The notes under the pieces were generated by a model that had not been told where the DNA came from, did no database searches, and worked only from the letters and a program-made list of their open reading frames with translations. From Fusibacter paucivorans (GTDB taxonomy: Bacteria > Bacillota > Clostridia > Peptostreptococcales > Acidaminobacteraceae), in the NCBI RefSeq assembly GCF_018390735.1, contig NZ_JAHBCL010000033.1, positions 1 to 49,768 of the forward strand: a stretch of DNA of 49,768 bases, read 5' to 3'. A program made the translations under genes and the position numbers. Shown here in pieces: positions 1 through 7,193 of the stretch. The number at the start of each line of letters is the position of its first letter. The first letter of the stretch is position 1.

Positions 1-78
1 TTCCTCTTTCGATTTCACAAACTCAAAGAATTGCGTGTTTTAATTCATTTGCGCTATTCAATTTTCAAGGTCCTTAGA

Positions 79-164
79 AGCTTTTCGTTTCAGCACTTTT
101 TCGCTAGAAAAAGTTGCGAGTACGAAAAGCGGTTTTTAGCGTTAGCTAAAAATCTTACATTTGC
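79..164 (-). repeat. Structured repeat, copy 1
   Basis: Minus-strand RNA would fold as a hairpin at 133-152 (TTTTTAGC, loop TAAC, GCTAAAAA). Next comes an outer stem of 9 bp (122-130 with 80-88) enclosing an inner hairpin (95-102 with 107-114). Two other copies lie in this window. Stems keep pairing while their bases differ between copies 1 and 2, which supports a real RNA structure. Confidence 0.7.
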
Positions 165-176
165 TATTTCTTACTT

Positions 177-250
177 CTTTTCAATACAGTAACTTTTCAC
201 AGAAAAGTTATGAGTTTGAAAAACGGTTTTGACGTTAGTCAAAATCCTTC
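177..250 (-). repeat. Structured repeat, copy 2
   Basis: Same architecture as copy 1: hairpin 227-244 (TTTTGAC, TAAC loop, GTCAAAA), outer stem 178-184 with 216-222, inner hairpin 191-198 with 202-209. Several stem positions differ from copy 1 on both sides so that pairing is kept. It lies in the rRNA leader upstream of copy 1. Confidence 0.65.
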
Positions 251-392
251 CTTATTTCTCATTGTATTTCTTCACCGTCTCAAAGTCTTTTCACGAACGT
301 TTTTCGGTATTCGCCGATCATCATTCCGATTGTTCTTTACACATCCTTAACACCCTTCAAACTCAGTGTTTACAATGTGCGACAGCTTCTAA

Positions 393-421
393 ATTATATC
401 AAACCTCTTTTTCATTGTCAA
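393..421 (-). promoter_or_regulatory. rRNA operon promoter P2
   Basis: Minus strand TTGACA (421-416), a 17-base spacer and TATAAT (398-393): a perfect sigma-A consensus. It directs transcription left into the presumed rRNA leader. It lies about 130 bp downstream of a second promoter, the tandem layout usual for rRNA operons. Confidence 0.8.
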
Positions 422-522
422 TATCTTTTTCATAAGATTTTTGATTAATTTAGACTGTCGAAACAGTCACATTCTTTGCTAAACATCATTATTTTTTTGA
501 AGTTTTTCAAGACTGCTTTGCT

Positions 523-551
523 ATAATAACATCACAATAAGAGCACGTCAA
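523..551 (-). promoter_or_regulatory. rRNA operon promoter P1
   Basis: Minus strand TTGACG (551-546), a 17-base spacer and TATTAT (528-523). It is the upstream member of a tandem promoter pair facing left. The pair, together with the leader motifs, is the reason for assigning an rRNA operon. Confidence 0.6.
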
Positions 552-870
552 CCCTTTTTTATAAAGTAAAATATTTCTGACTATTTACATATTCCCGTAT
601 ATAGTGTTTAAGATACCTTTTCTTCTTATATATAGGTTTTTATACGACTTTTTACCGCAGTATTCACTTTAGTTTAAAATATAGCCATTATCATAAATGT
701 TCTCCAAAAGATCAAGTTAACGATATTGAAATCTTTTTTCAATCCTTATTTTATAGATTGTATGCTCTTGAAATGACACCTTTGCTATCATGGTTGCCGC
801 TTTTTCAATCTTGTTTTTTCGGTTAAAGCAATCTAAAATAAGAACCATTCTTCAATAGATGCTCAAGATC

Positions 871-907
871 ATAAAAGAGCAAGGGAACAGCGCCCTTGCT
901 CTTTTAT
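871..907 (-). terminator. Terminator of the pyrCFKD operon
   Basis: Perfect 15-bp stem (871-885 with 893-907) with a 7-base loop and AT-rich ends, so it may act in both directions. It is the first strong hairpin after pyrD on the minus strand and separates the pyr operon from the rRNA promoters. The 300+ bases from 552 to 870 hold nothing else I can recognise. Confidence 0.7.
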
Positions 908-970
908 GTTTCATGAAAAACGAAATTACAATTCTTAAAAATCATTTCACAATTGGTATGACAAACAGCG

Positions 971-1060
971 GAAGCTTTCCGTTTCAGCACTTTTTGTTAA
1001 AAAAAGTTGTGAGTATAAAGAACGGTTTTTAGTGTTAGCTAATAATCTTACATTTTAGCA
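971..1060 (-). repeat. Structured repeat, copy 3
   Basis: Close in sequence to copy 1 over nearly its whole length. It begins only 18 bases after the pyrD stop codon, in the 3' untranslated part of the pyr operon. The inner hairpin (989-995 with 1001-1007) is intact. The outer stem and the TAAC-loop hairpin carry mismatches, so this copy looks degraded. Confidence 0.65.
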
Positions 1061-1078
1061 ACGTGCACTATAAGAGCA

Positions 1079-1996
1079 CTATCTCAAATCTCCGATCAAT
1101 TGATTGATATCATCATACTGATAGGTACGCATGTATGTTTCGATCCCATTTAGTATTTCCGCTGTTACTTTTGGATTGGCAAAATTAGCCGTCCCAATCG
1201 CCAGTGCAGTTGCACCGGCCAGCAAAAACTCAATTGCATCTGCAGTATTGCTAATGCCGCCCATTCCGAGCACAGGAATTTTTACTGTTTGAGCAACATC
1301 ATATACCATCCGCAGCGCTACCGGTTTTACCGCCGGCCCTGACAAACCGCCACTAATACGGTTAAGAACCGGTTTTCGTTTGTAGATGTCAATAGCCATG
1401 CCTGAGAGTGTGTTGATGAGCGCGATACAGTCCGCGCCTTCCTGTTCAACGATTTTGGCAATTGCCTTTATGTCTGTCACATTTGGGGACAATTTCACAA
1501 TTAGATGCTTCTTTGCATGCTTACGCACTTTTGATACGACTTCTTTAACAACTTCTGGGTTCGTTCCAAATGCCAATCCACCGTTTTTAACATTCGGACA
1601 CGATATGTTCAGTTCCAGCGAATCCACATCTTCATTAGAGAGAATTTGTGCCATTTCACAATACTCTTCAATATTATTGCCATTAATATTCGCAATAATC
1701 TTTGTTTGATATTGTCGCAAAAAAGGAATTTCTTCTTTTATAAAGGCATGTACACCGGGATTCTGAAGCCCAACACTGTTGAGCATTCCCATTGGGGTCT
1801 CTACAATGCGTATCCCTTCATTTCCCGATCTTGGCTCTAATGTAAGACCTTTTACCGAAATGGCACCAATTTGGTTTAAATCAATGTATTCACTGTACTC
1901 TCTACCAAATCCAAAAGTCCCCGATGCAACGGTAATCGGATTGTGCAGCGTTAATCCGTTGAGATCAACGCCCAGTTTCAATGACTGATTATGCAT
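1079..1996 (-). CDS. pyrD: Dihydroorotate dehydrogenase B, catalytic subunit
   Basis: Oxidises dihydroorotate to orotate with FMN, the fourth step of UMP synthesis. It acts in the cytoplasm as a complex with PyrK, which passes electrons to NAD+. The 305-residue protein shows the class 1 FMN barrel: an N-terminal NPITVASGTFG, a lysine strand ISVKGLT, the active-site loop NISCPN with the class 1B catalytic cysteine, and the phosphate-binding ends GMGGIS and ALAIGTA. The ATG at 1996 is preferred over the TTG one codon earlier because GAGGTGA sits 6 bases upstream. The gene overlaps the end of pyrK by 8 bases, so the two subunits are translationally coupled. Last gene of the operon. Confidence 0.96.
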   Translation of the reverse strand: MHNQSLKLGVDLNGLTLHNPITVASGTFGFGREYSEYIDLNQIGAISVKGLTLEPRSGNEGIRIVETPMGMLNSVGLQNPGVHAFIKEEIPFLRQYQTKIIANINGNNIEEYCEMAQILSNEDVDSLELNISCPNVKNGGLAFGTNPEVVKEVVSKVRKHAKKHLIVKLSPNVTDIKAIAKIVEQEGADCIALINTLSGMAIDIYKRKPVLNRISGGLSGPAVKPVALRMVYDVAQTVKIPVLGMGGISNTADAIEFLLAGATALAIGTANFANPKVTAEILNGIETYMRTYQYDDINQLIGDLR

Positions 1997-2771
1997 CAAA
2001 AATCACCTCACTTCCATAAAACATCGGACCGTCTTTGCACATACGCTGATGCTTATAACCGAAGTCGCCTTCTTTAATCTTGCAGGTGCAAACAAGGCAT
2101 GCACCAATGCCACAGGCCATTTTTTCTTCCATAAGTAATTGTACCGGCATTTTTGCTGCATTCAGCACCGGCGTTATGGCTTTAAGCATCGGCGTTGGTC
2201 CACAAGCATACGTCATTTGGAACGGTTTCCAAATAATCGACTTTAAAGGTTCTGTTACAAATCCTTTTTCGTATCGGCTATCTGTCTCTGATACGATCTT
2301 TAGTGTATCTGATAAAGCATTAAAGGTTTCTTCCAAATACGGCTCATCCTTAAACCCTAAAATCGTCGTCACCTTAATATTCGGGTTTTCTCTTTTTAAC
2401 ACCTCAAGCAATCCCTTTACTGGCGCTATGCCGATACCGCCGCCAATAACCAGAATTTCCTGCTCATTGCTGTATTCAAAACCATTGCCAAGCGGCCCCA
2501 TAATATCTATTTTTTCATCCACTTCATATTGATGAAGCTGCTTTGTGCCATCGCCTATTACTTTAATGGTAAATTCAATGCTATCTTTATCATAGCCGCT
2601 GACGGATATCGGACGTCTCAGCATCGGGCTGCCATATGCTGACGTCTTGATATTAAAGAACTGCCCCGCTTTAATGCTTTCAATAGCCTTAGGCCGTTCA
2701 ACACATAACGTAAATACTTCATCGTTTATCTCTTTTTTTGAGATTATTCTAACCAGACCTTGAAACTTCAT
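1989..2771 (-). CDS. pyrK: Dihydroorotate dehydrogenase B, electron transfer subunit
   Basis: FAD and [2Fe-2S] subunit that carries electrons from PyrD's FMN to NAD+. Of its 260 residues the first ~100 form the FAD-binding barrel (RRPISVSGYD), the middle is the NAD-binding fold (VIGGGIGIAPVKGLLE), and the C-terminal region from about residue 215 has the iron-sulphur cysteines in CGIGACLVCTC and the later RMCKDGP. This is the standard set for PyrK and length is normal. The RBS AGAGG lies 7 bases before the ATG. Sits between pyrF and pyrD, as in many Firmicutes. Confidence 0.95.
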   Translation of the reverse strand: MKFQGLVRIISKKEINDEVFTLCVERPKAIESIKAGQFFNIKTSAYGSPMLRRPISVSGYDKDSIEFTIKVIGDGTKQLHQYEVDEKIDIMGPLGNGFEYSNEQEILVIGGGIGIAPVKGLLEVLKRENPNIKVTTILGFKDEPYLEETFNALSDTLKIVSETDSRYEKGFVTEPLKSIIWKPFQMTYACGPTPMLKAITPVLNAAKMPVQLLMEEKMACGIGACLVCTCKIKEGDFGYKHQRMCKDGPMFYGSEVIFDA

Positions 2772-2813
2772 GTATCAACCTCTTTATAATTTAATTGTGA
2801 ACCTCAACATAAA

Positions 2814-2849
2814 GCATACGGTTCATTAGCATACAGCATACGGTTCGTT
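2814..2849. repeat. Short direct repeat in the pyrF-pyrK gap
   Basis: GCATACGGTTC followed by A or G and then TT occurs twice, starting at 2814 and 2836, a 22-base period. It lies in the 143-bp gap between pyrF and pyrK, which otherwise shows no clear signal. Confidence 0.5.
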
Positions 2850-2914
2850 CAGGTTATGGTGCATTTAACCAGATGCGTTTCATTTTTAAGCGAAAGCAGC
2901 GGCCAATACAAACA

Positions 2915-3847
2915 TTACCAATATTGCTTGCCTACAGAAGACAACGTATCATTAATATCTTGCTTCATGGCGATTACCGCTTTTCTTGCTGCTTCTTGGT
3001 AATCACCGCCTATCTTTTCATAAGCAAAAATGATCCCTCTTGAGTTATTGACAATCGCACCAAGCCCTTTCGTATCAAAAGCGTTGATAACATCTTTTGC
3101 GCCGCCGCCTTGCGCACCATATCCTGGTACGAGCAGCATCGCTTTTGGCATCTGCGCTCTCAGCGCCGACAGTTCTTCCGGATACGTAGCACCCACAACA
3201 GCGCCCACTGGTGAATAGCCGAATTTACCACATATTTTATCATTCCAGCCAGCGACAATTTCTGCTGTTTTCTCATAAAGATGTTTCCCATCAGCCATTA
3301 CCAAGTCTTGAAGCTGGCCTGATGTTGGGTTAGATGTCTTCACCAGTATGAAGATCCCTTTATCTTCCTGCACGATTTCAGCTTCAAATTCTTTCATACA
3401 ATCATCGCCTAAATACGGATTAATGGTTGCAAAATCTGCCGGAAACCCCTGATAGTTTTTATTGCCAACTTGAACCTGTCCCAGGTGTGCTTTCGCATAG
3501 GCTTTTGATGTGGAACCAATATCGCCGCGCTTTACATCTGCGATGACAACCAGACCTTTTGAGGCTGCATATTGACAGGCATCTAGATAAGCAGCCATCC
3601 CCGGCAATCCATATTGTTCATAAAAGGCAACCTGCGGCTTAACTGCCGGCACTTCATCCGCAACGGCGTCAATAATGCCGCGGTTAAAAATTTTGATTGC
3701 CGCGGCTACCGCTTCCAGTGTCTCACCGTATTCCGCGAGACACTTTTCTTTAATTGCCTGTGGTATTTGATTAAATCTTGGATCAAGTCCTACGACAATC
3801 GGACTTTTCTTTTGAATGATTGCCTCAATTAATTGATCAATTATCAT
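2915..3847 (-). CDS. pyrF: Orotidine 5'-phosphate decarboxylase (long, type 2)
   Basis: Decarboxylates OMP to UMP, the last step of the pathway. At 310 residues it belongs to the longer bacterial subgroup rather than the ~235-residue B. subtilis type. Seen: the N-terminal IVVGLDPRF, the catalytic strand VIADVKRGDIGST with its Asp-Lys-Asp set, the VGATYPEEL strand and the phosphate-binding region LVPGYGAQGG. The RBS GGAGG lies inside the end of pyrC; the ATG follows the pyrC stop after one base, so translation is coupled. Confidence 0.94.
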   Translation of the reverse strand: MIIDQLIEAIIQKKSPIVVGLDPRFNQIPQAIKEKCLAEYGETLEAVAAAIKIFNRGIIDAVADEVPAVKPQVAFYEQYGLPGMAAYLDACQYAASKGLVVIADVKRGDIGSTSKAYAKAHLGQVQVGNKNYQGFPADFATINPYLGDDCMKEFEAEIVQEDKGIFILVKTSNPTSGQLQDLVMADGKHLYEKTAEIVAGWNDKICGKFGYSPVGAVVGATYPEELSALRAQMPKAMLLVPGYGAQGGGAKDVINAFDTKGLGAIVNNSRGIIFAYEKIGGDYQEAARKAVIAMKQDINDTLSSVGKQYW

Positions 3848-3848
3848 C

Positions 3849-5105
3849 CTATGCCTCCGTTCTCATGTATACACGCTTGCCTTGATAAAAAGTCATCACA
3901 ACTTCCCCTTTTACTTTCATTCCGTGAAAAGGTGTATTTTTCCCTTTCGAAACGAACTGCATTCGATCAATTTCATACCTACTTCCAATGTCTAAAACAG
4001 CAATATTGGCTGCAAAACCCGGCTTAAGCGCACCAACATCTTTAAAACCTGCAATTTCAGCTGGTCTTGTACTCATTTTGACAATTAAATTTTCCAAGTC
4101 CATATAACCTGCATCTACTAATGATGTATATCCGACGGAAAATGCGGTTTCAATGCCGGAAATCCCATAGCTGGCTTGCCGATATGTTCCTTTTTTACTG
4201 GATTCTTCATGTGGTGCATGATCTGTTGCAATGATATCTACGGTTCCGTCAATTAATGCCTTGATGACCGCTTGCTGTGCCTTTGGCGATCTGATTGGCG
4301 GGTTAACCTTTGACATTGGCGAAAGTGTATTAACCATTTCATCATTAAGACCAAAATGGTGCGGCGTCACCTCACACGTCACGTGAATCCCCTGTTCTTT
4401 TGCCTCGCGAATATACGCCAGTGTTTGTTCACCACTAACATGCGCTACGTGAAGATGCCCGCCATATTGTTCGCAAAGCGCCAAATCACGTTTAACAATT
4501 TTGTATTCCGCTTCAATGGGATAAACCTCATCCTGGTAGTGATCCGTTATCTCATGGTCTTCTGAATGCGTGATAATCGGAACGCCAAAGCGTTTTGATG
4601 TTTCAAGCGCCTCAATCATCCATGTGTCACGCATCGTGGTACGTCCATCATCGGAAAATGCTATGGCACCTGCTTTCACGAGGGCATTATGATCTGTCAA
4701 CGCTTGACCTGCTAATCCAACTGTTGTGGCTGCAATTGGCTTAATGTCAATGATGCCGTCACGCCACGCTATTGTCTGCAATTTCTTTAGCACTTCGACA
4801 TTATCGACAACAGGGTTCGTATTGGCCATACATGCTACCGTTGTATAGCCGCCTTTTGCACAAGCTCGACTTCCTTGATAAATGGTTTCTTTGTGTGATA
4901 ACCCCGGCTCTCTTAGGTGAACGTGCAAATCAATAAATCCCGGACAGACAATATAGCCTGTAACATCAATGACATCATCGCATGCCGCGGAAGTATCTTC
5001 CTTAACAATTGCTTCGACAGCACCATCACAAATAAGCACATCTGCCTTTTGATTGATTTTCTGTGCAGGATCTATTAACCAGCCACCTTTTAAAAGTGTT
5101 TTCAC
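3849..5105 (-). CDS. pyrC: Dihydroorotase
   Basis: Closes carbamoyl-aspartate to dihydroorotate; zinc amidohydrolase. Motifs: DLHVHLREPG (metal-binding His pair), ACMANTNPV, ITHSED, VAHVSG and the C-terminal IATDHAPH with the catalytic aspartate. I place the start at the GTG at 5105 (418 residues). GGGAGG lies 5 bases upstream of it, and the protein then begins MKTLLKGGWLIDP as in the family. An in-frame ATG at 5159 has no RBS and lies in the U-tract of the attenuator terminator, so it is unlikely to be used. First gene of pyrC-F-K-D. Confidence 0.94.
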   Translation of the reverse strand: MKTLLKGGWLIDPAQKINQKADVLICDGAVEAIVKEDTSAACDDVIDVTGYIVCPGFIDLHVHLREPGLSHKETIYQGSRACAKGGYTTVACMANTNPVVDNVEVLKKLQTIAWRDGIIDIKPIAATTVGLAGQALTDHNALVKAGAIAFSDDGRTTMRDTWMIEALETSKRFGVPIITHSEDHEITDHYQDEVYPIEAEYKIVKRDLALCEQYGGHLHVAHVSGEQTLAYIREAKEQGIHVTCEVTPHHFGLNDEMVNTLSPMSKVNPPIRSPKAQQAVIKALIDGTVDIIATDHAPHEESSKKGTYRQASYGISGIETAFSVGYTSLVDAGYMDLENLIVKMSTRPAEIAGFKDVGALKPGFAANIAVLDIGSRYEIDRMQFVSKGKNTPFHGMKVKGEVVMTFYQGKRVYMRTEA

Positions 5106-5161
5106 ATTTGCCTCCCGTCTAATCCGTTCCATTACGATATCCACCGTATTTTGACGCATAA

Positions 5162-5190
5162 AAAAACACCATAGCGCCTGCTAGGTGTTC
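5162..5190 (-). terminator. Attenuator terminator of the pyrCFKD leader
   Basis: Minus-strand hairpin AACACC-TAGC with GCTA-TGGTGTT followed directly by a run of U. The GCAGG in its upper part is complementary to CCTGC in the PyrR loop region upstream, which offers an antiterminator pairing. It ends just before the pyrC GTG start. Confidence 0.75.
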
Positions 5191-5223
5191 GTCACAAAAA
5201 ATACGTGTGATGTCGTGTTCATT

Positions 5224-5258
5224 ACCTTGCAGGTCTCTCGTACCTGATTAAAGGATTT
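5224..5258 (-). promoter_or_regulatory. PyrR-binding anti-antiterminator, pyrC leader
   Basis: Minus-strand stem CCTT...AAGG enclosing CAGGT-ACGAGAG-ACCTG. The purine-rich GAGAG loop resembles the PyrR target (consensus ARUCCNGNGAGGYU) but is less exact than the copy before pyrB. It lies right after the predicted transcript start and before the attenuator. Confidence 0.65.
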
Positions 5259-5263
5259 TCTTC

Positions 5264-5292
5264 AATTTAACACAGCCTCCGCATCGTGTCAA
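5264..5292 (-). promoter_or_regulatory. Promoter of pyrCFKD
   Basis: Minus strand TTGACA (5292-5287), 17-base spacer, TAAATT (5269-5264). Transcription would start near 5257, immediately upstream of the PyrR-binding loop. Confidence 0.65.
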
Positions 5293-5417
5293 GGTGAAAT
5301 CACACTCATCCTCATTTAAAAACAATCTCATCCTCGGCCAAGTATTGGGATTAGTATCGCACAGCCTATCATGTCAAAATCGATCATTTAATTAATATAA
5401 ATGTCATCGCATTTAAG

Positions 5418-5446
5418 TTGACCCTGAAATATCCCTGTGTTATGAT
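5418..5446 (+). promoter_or_regulatory. Promoter of pyrBI
   Basis: TTGACC (5418-5423), 17-base spacer, TATGAT (5441-5446). It faces right and is divergent from the pyrC promoter, with ~125 bp between the two -35 boxes and no other signal seen there. Confidence 0.7.
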
Positions 5447-5465
5447 GTTGATGAAAACAAAATAG

Positions 5466-5495
5466 CCTTTAATTTGATCCGTGAGGTCGAAAAGG
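5466..5495 (+). promoter_or_regulatory. PyrR-binding anti-antiterminator, pyrB leader
   Basis: Stem CCTTT (5466-5470) with AAAGG (5491-5495) around GATCCGTGAGGTC, which fits the published PyrR consensus ARUCCNGNGAGGYU almost exactly. UMP/UTP-bound PyrR would hold this loop and let the downstream terminator form. Confidence 0.85.
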
Positions 5496-5608
5496 AATTC
5501 TTTATAAGCCGAGTGAATAATAGTGGGATATAGTATGCGCTTAAGTGCGATGCATCTCTTTTTATCCACTGAATTAATAACGCTTATAATCATCATTTTT
5601 AATACAAC

Positions 5609-5643
5609 AACCCTTTGCGACTTAACGTGAAGGGTTTTTATTA
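5609..5643 (+). terminator. Attenuator terminator of the pyrB leader
   Basis: Stem AACCCTTTGCG with CGTGAAGGGTT, loop ACTTAA, then a U-run, about 120 bases before the pyrB start. With the PyrR loop upstream it forms the usual transcription attenuator. Confidence 0.8.
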
Positions 5644-5763
5644 TCAAAAAGAATCGAGCAACCCGTTTATATGGTTCTTTAAAAATAACTTCAGCAGCGT
5701 TGGCCGCTCGAATCTTGTTTTCCAAACTTTAAGAGATTCAGTGAAATCACAAGGAGGAATTTA

Positions 5764-6693
5764 ATGAGACATCTTATTGAGCCGGAGGATTTGACTATTG
5801 ATGAGATCAATCGTCTCGTCGAAGTGGGTTTAGACATGTACAATAACCCAAAGGTCTACAACAAAATCTGTGACGGTAAAATATTGGCATCACTTTTTTT
5901 TGAACCCAGCACACGCACCAAATTCAGTTTTGATAGCGCTATGATGCGTCTAGGCGGCAATGTTATCGGATTTGCAGACGCTTCGACCTCATCGACTTCA
6001 AAAGGTGAAAGCCTTGCAGATACGATTAAAGTCATGGGGGCTTATGCTGACATCATCGTCATGCGGCACCCAAAGGAAGGTGCACCGAAGCTCGCTTCTC
6101 AATATTCAAGATTGCCAATTATCAACGGCGGCGACGGCGGCCATCAACATCCAACGCAAACATTGACCGACCTTATTACCATCAAACGTTTTAAAGAAAC
6201 CGTCAATGGACACAACGTCGCTTTTTGCGGTGATTTAAAATACGGACGTACGGTTCACTCACTTATTCGAACCCTTGCCCGATTTGGCAACACAAAGTTT
6301 ATTTTAATCTCTCCTGATGAATTAAAACTGCCCTCAGCGTTAAAACGTCAGCTCATCAATCAATACGGTGTCGAACTCGTCGAAGTAACCAGCATGGAAG
6401 ACGTTATTGACGACATCGATATTCTCTATATGACGCGAATCCAAAAAGAACGTTTCTTTAATGAAGAAGATTATCTCAAACTTAAGAATTCCTATAAATT
6501 GACACGTGAAAAGTTAAAAAATGCAAAACCAGATATGATCGTCATGCATCCGCTACCGCGTGTTAACGAAATCGGTTACGATGTAGACGACGACAAGCGC
6601 GCTGTCTATTTCGAACAGGCGGAAATGGGCGTTTACGTACGGATGGCTTTAATCAGCATGATGTTGGAGGTGGGTCCATATGCTAGAAGTTAA
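5764..6693 (+). CDS. pyrB: Aspartate carbamoyltransferase, catalytic chain
   Basis: Joins carbamoyl phosphate and aspartate, the committed step of pyrimidine synthesis. The 309-residue protein has the carbamoyl-phosphate motif FFEPSTRTKFSFDSA (about residues 49-63), the SKGES loop, HQHPTQTLTDL, the aspartate-binding TRIQKERF and the MHPLPRVNEI motif. RBS AAGGAGG is 6 bases before the ATG. The 3' end overlaps pyrI by 14 bases, so the two chains should be made in fixed ratio. Control by the PyrR attenuator upstream is inferred from the leader. Confidence 0.97.
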   Translation: MRHLIEPEDLTIDEINRLVEVGLDMYNNPKVYNKICDGKILASLFFEPSTRTKFSFDSAMMRLGGNVIGFADASTSSTSKGESLADTIKVMGAYADIIVMRHPKEGAPKLASQYSRLPIINGGDGGHQHPTQTLTDLITIKRFKETVNGHNVAFCGDLKYGRTVHSLIRTLARFGNTKFILISPDELKLPSALKRQLINQYGVELVEVTSMEDVIDDIDILYMTRIQKERFFNEEDYLKLKNSYKLTREKLKNAKPDMIVMHPLPRVNEIGYDVDDDKRAVYFEQAEMGVYVRMALISMMLEVGPYARS

Positions 6694-7108
6694 GGGAATT
6701 GAAAATGGTATTGTCATTGATCACATCCAAGCAGGCAAAGGTCTGAAAGTTTTCAACAGACTCTTTAGTGCAACCGATAATTCCGTTGTACTTCTGATGA
6801 ATGTCACCAGCAAACAGCTTGGGCGAAAAGACATTATCAAAATTGAAAATACGTTTGATGTCAATATGGATATTTTAGGGATTATCGATCCTAATATCAC
6901 CGTTAATATCATCAAGAACAACAAGCTCGTTGAAAAACTGAAAGCAGAGATCCCTAAATCTCTAAAAGGCGGCTTACAATGTCAGAATCCGCGCTGTATT
7001 ACGCATACAGACGATTATGCAGAACCAGAGTTCAAACTGATCAGCGCAAATGGCAAACTCGAGTATGAGTGTTCATATTGCGAAGAGATTACTGTCTATA
7101 AGCTTTAA
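6680..7108 (+). CDS. pyrI: Aspartate carbamoyltransferase, regulatory chain
   Basis: Allosteric chain of ATCase: the N-terminal half binds nucleotides and the C-terminal zinc domain holds catalytic trimers together. The 142 residues show GIENGIVIDHI at the N-terminus and the four zinc cysteines in CQNPRC and CSYC near the end. Length is slightly below that of enteric PyrI (~153). The gene starts within pyrB with GGAGGTG upstream. PyrR attenuation plus a PyrI chain means both expression and enzyme activity are controlled here. Confidence 0.95.
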   Translation: MLEVKGIENGIVIDHIQAGKGLKVFNRLFSATDNSVVLLMNVTSKQLGRKDIIKIENTFDVNMDILGIIDPNITVNIIKNNKLVEKLKAEIPKSLKGGLQCQNPRCITHTDDYAEPEFKLISANGKLEYECSYCEEITVYKL

Positions 7109-7114
7109 ATGATT

Positions 7115-7156
7115 AGACCCAGCAGGGCATCTCCAATGCTCCTTGCTGGGTCTTTT
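7115..7156 (+). terminator. Terminator of pyrBI
   Basis: Stem of 13 bp (7115-7127 with 7141-7153, one G-U pair) followed by TCTTTT, 7 bases after the pyrI stop codon. Confidence 0.88.
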
Positions 7157-7193
7157 ACATCAGCACAGTATCAACTTTCAAAATAAACGTTGC

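Larger units (their letters stand above)
1..392 (-). ncRNA. rRNA operon leader (transcribed leftward, rRNA gene outside window)
   Basis: Read on the minus strand, this stretch follows two tandem sigma-A promoters. It ends at the window edge with elements typical of Firmicute rRNA leaders and spacers: a CCTTGAAAATTGAATA-like box near 50-72 and a boxA-like ATTCTTTGAG near 26-35. It carries two copies of a structured repeat. No protein gene fits here. That a 16S or other rRNA gene starts left of position 1 is inferred, since the gene itself is not in view. Confidence 0.65.

Noticed and set aside
229-435. 68-codon open frame at the left end
   Set aside because: It overlaps the rRNA promoter and leader on the opposite strand, has no RBS and no recognisable sequence.
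2814-2849. Start of a CRISPR or longer tandem array
   Set aside because: Only two copies of about 14 bases, no further units and no cas genes.
5384-5725. 113-codon open frame on the minus strand upstream of pyrB
   Set aside because: It lies across the pyrB promoter, PyrR loop and attenuator on the other strand, has no RBS and reads like low-complexity shadow protein.
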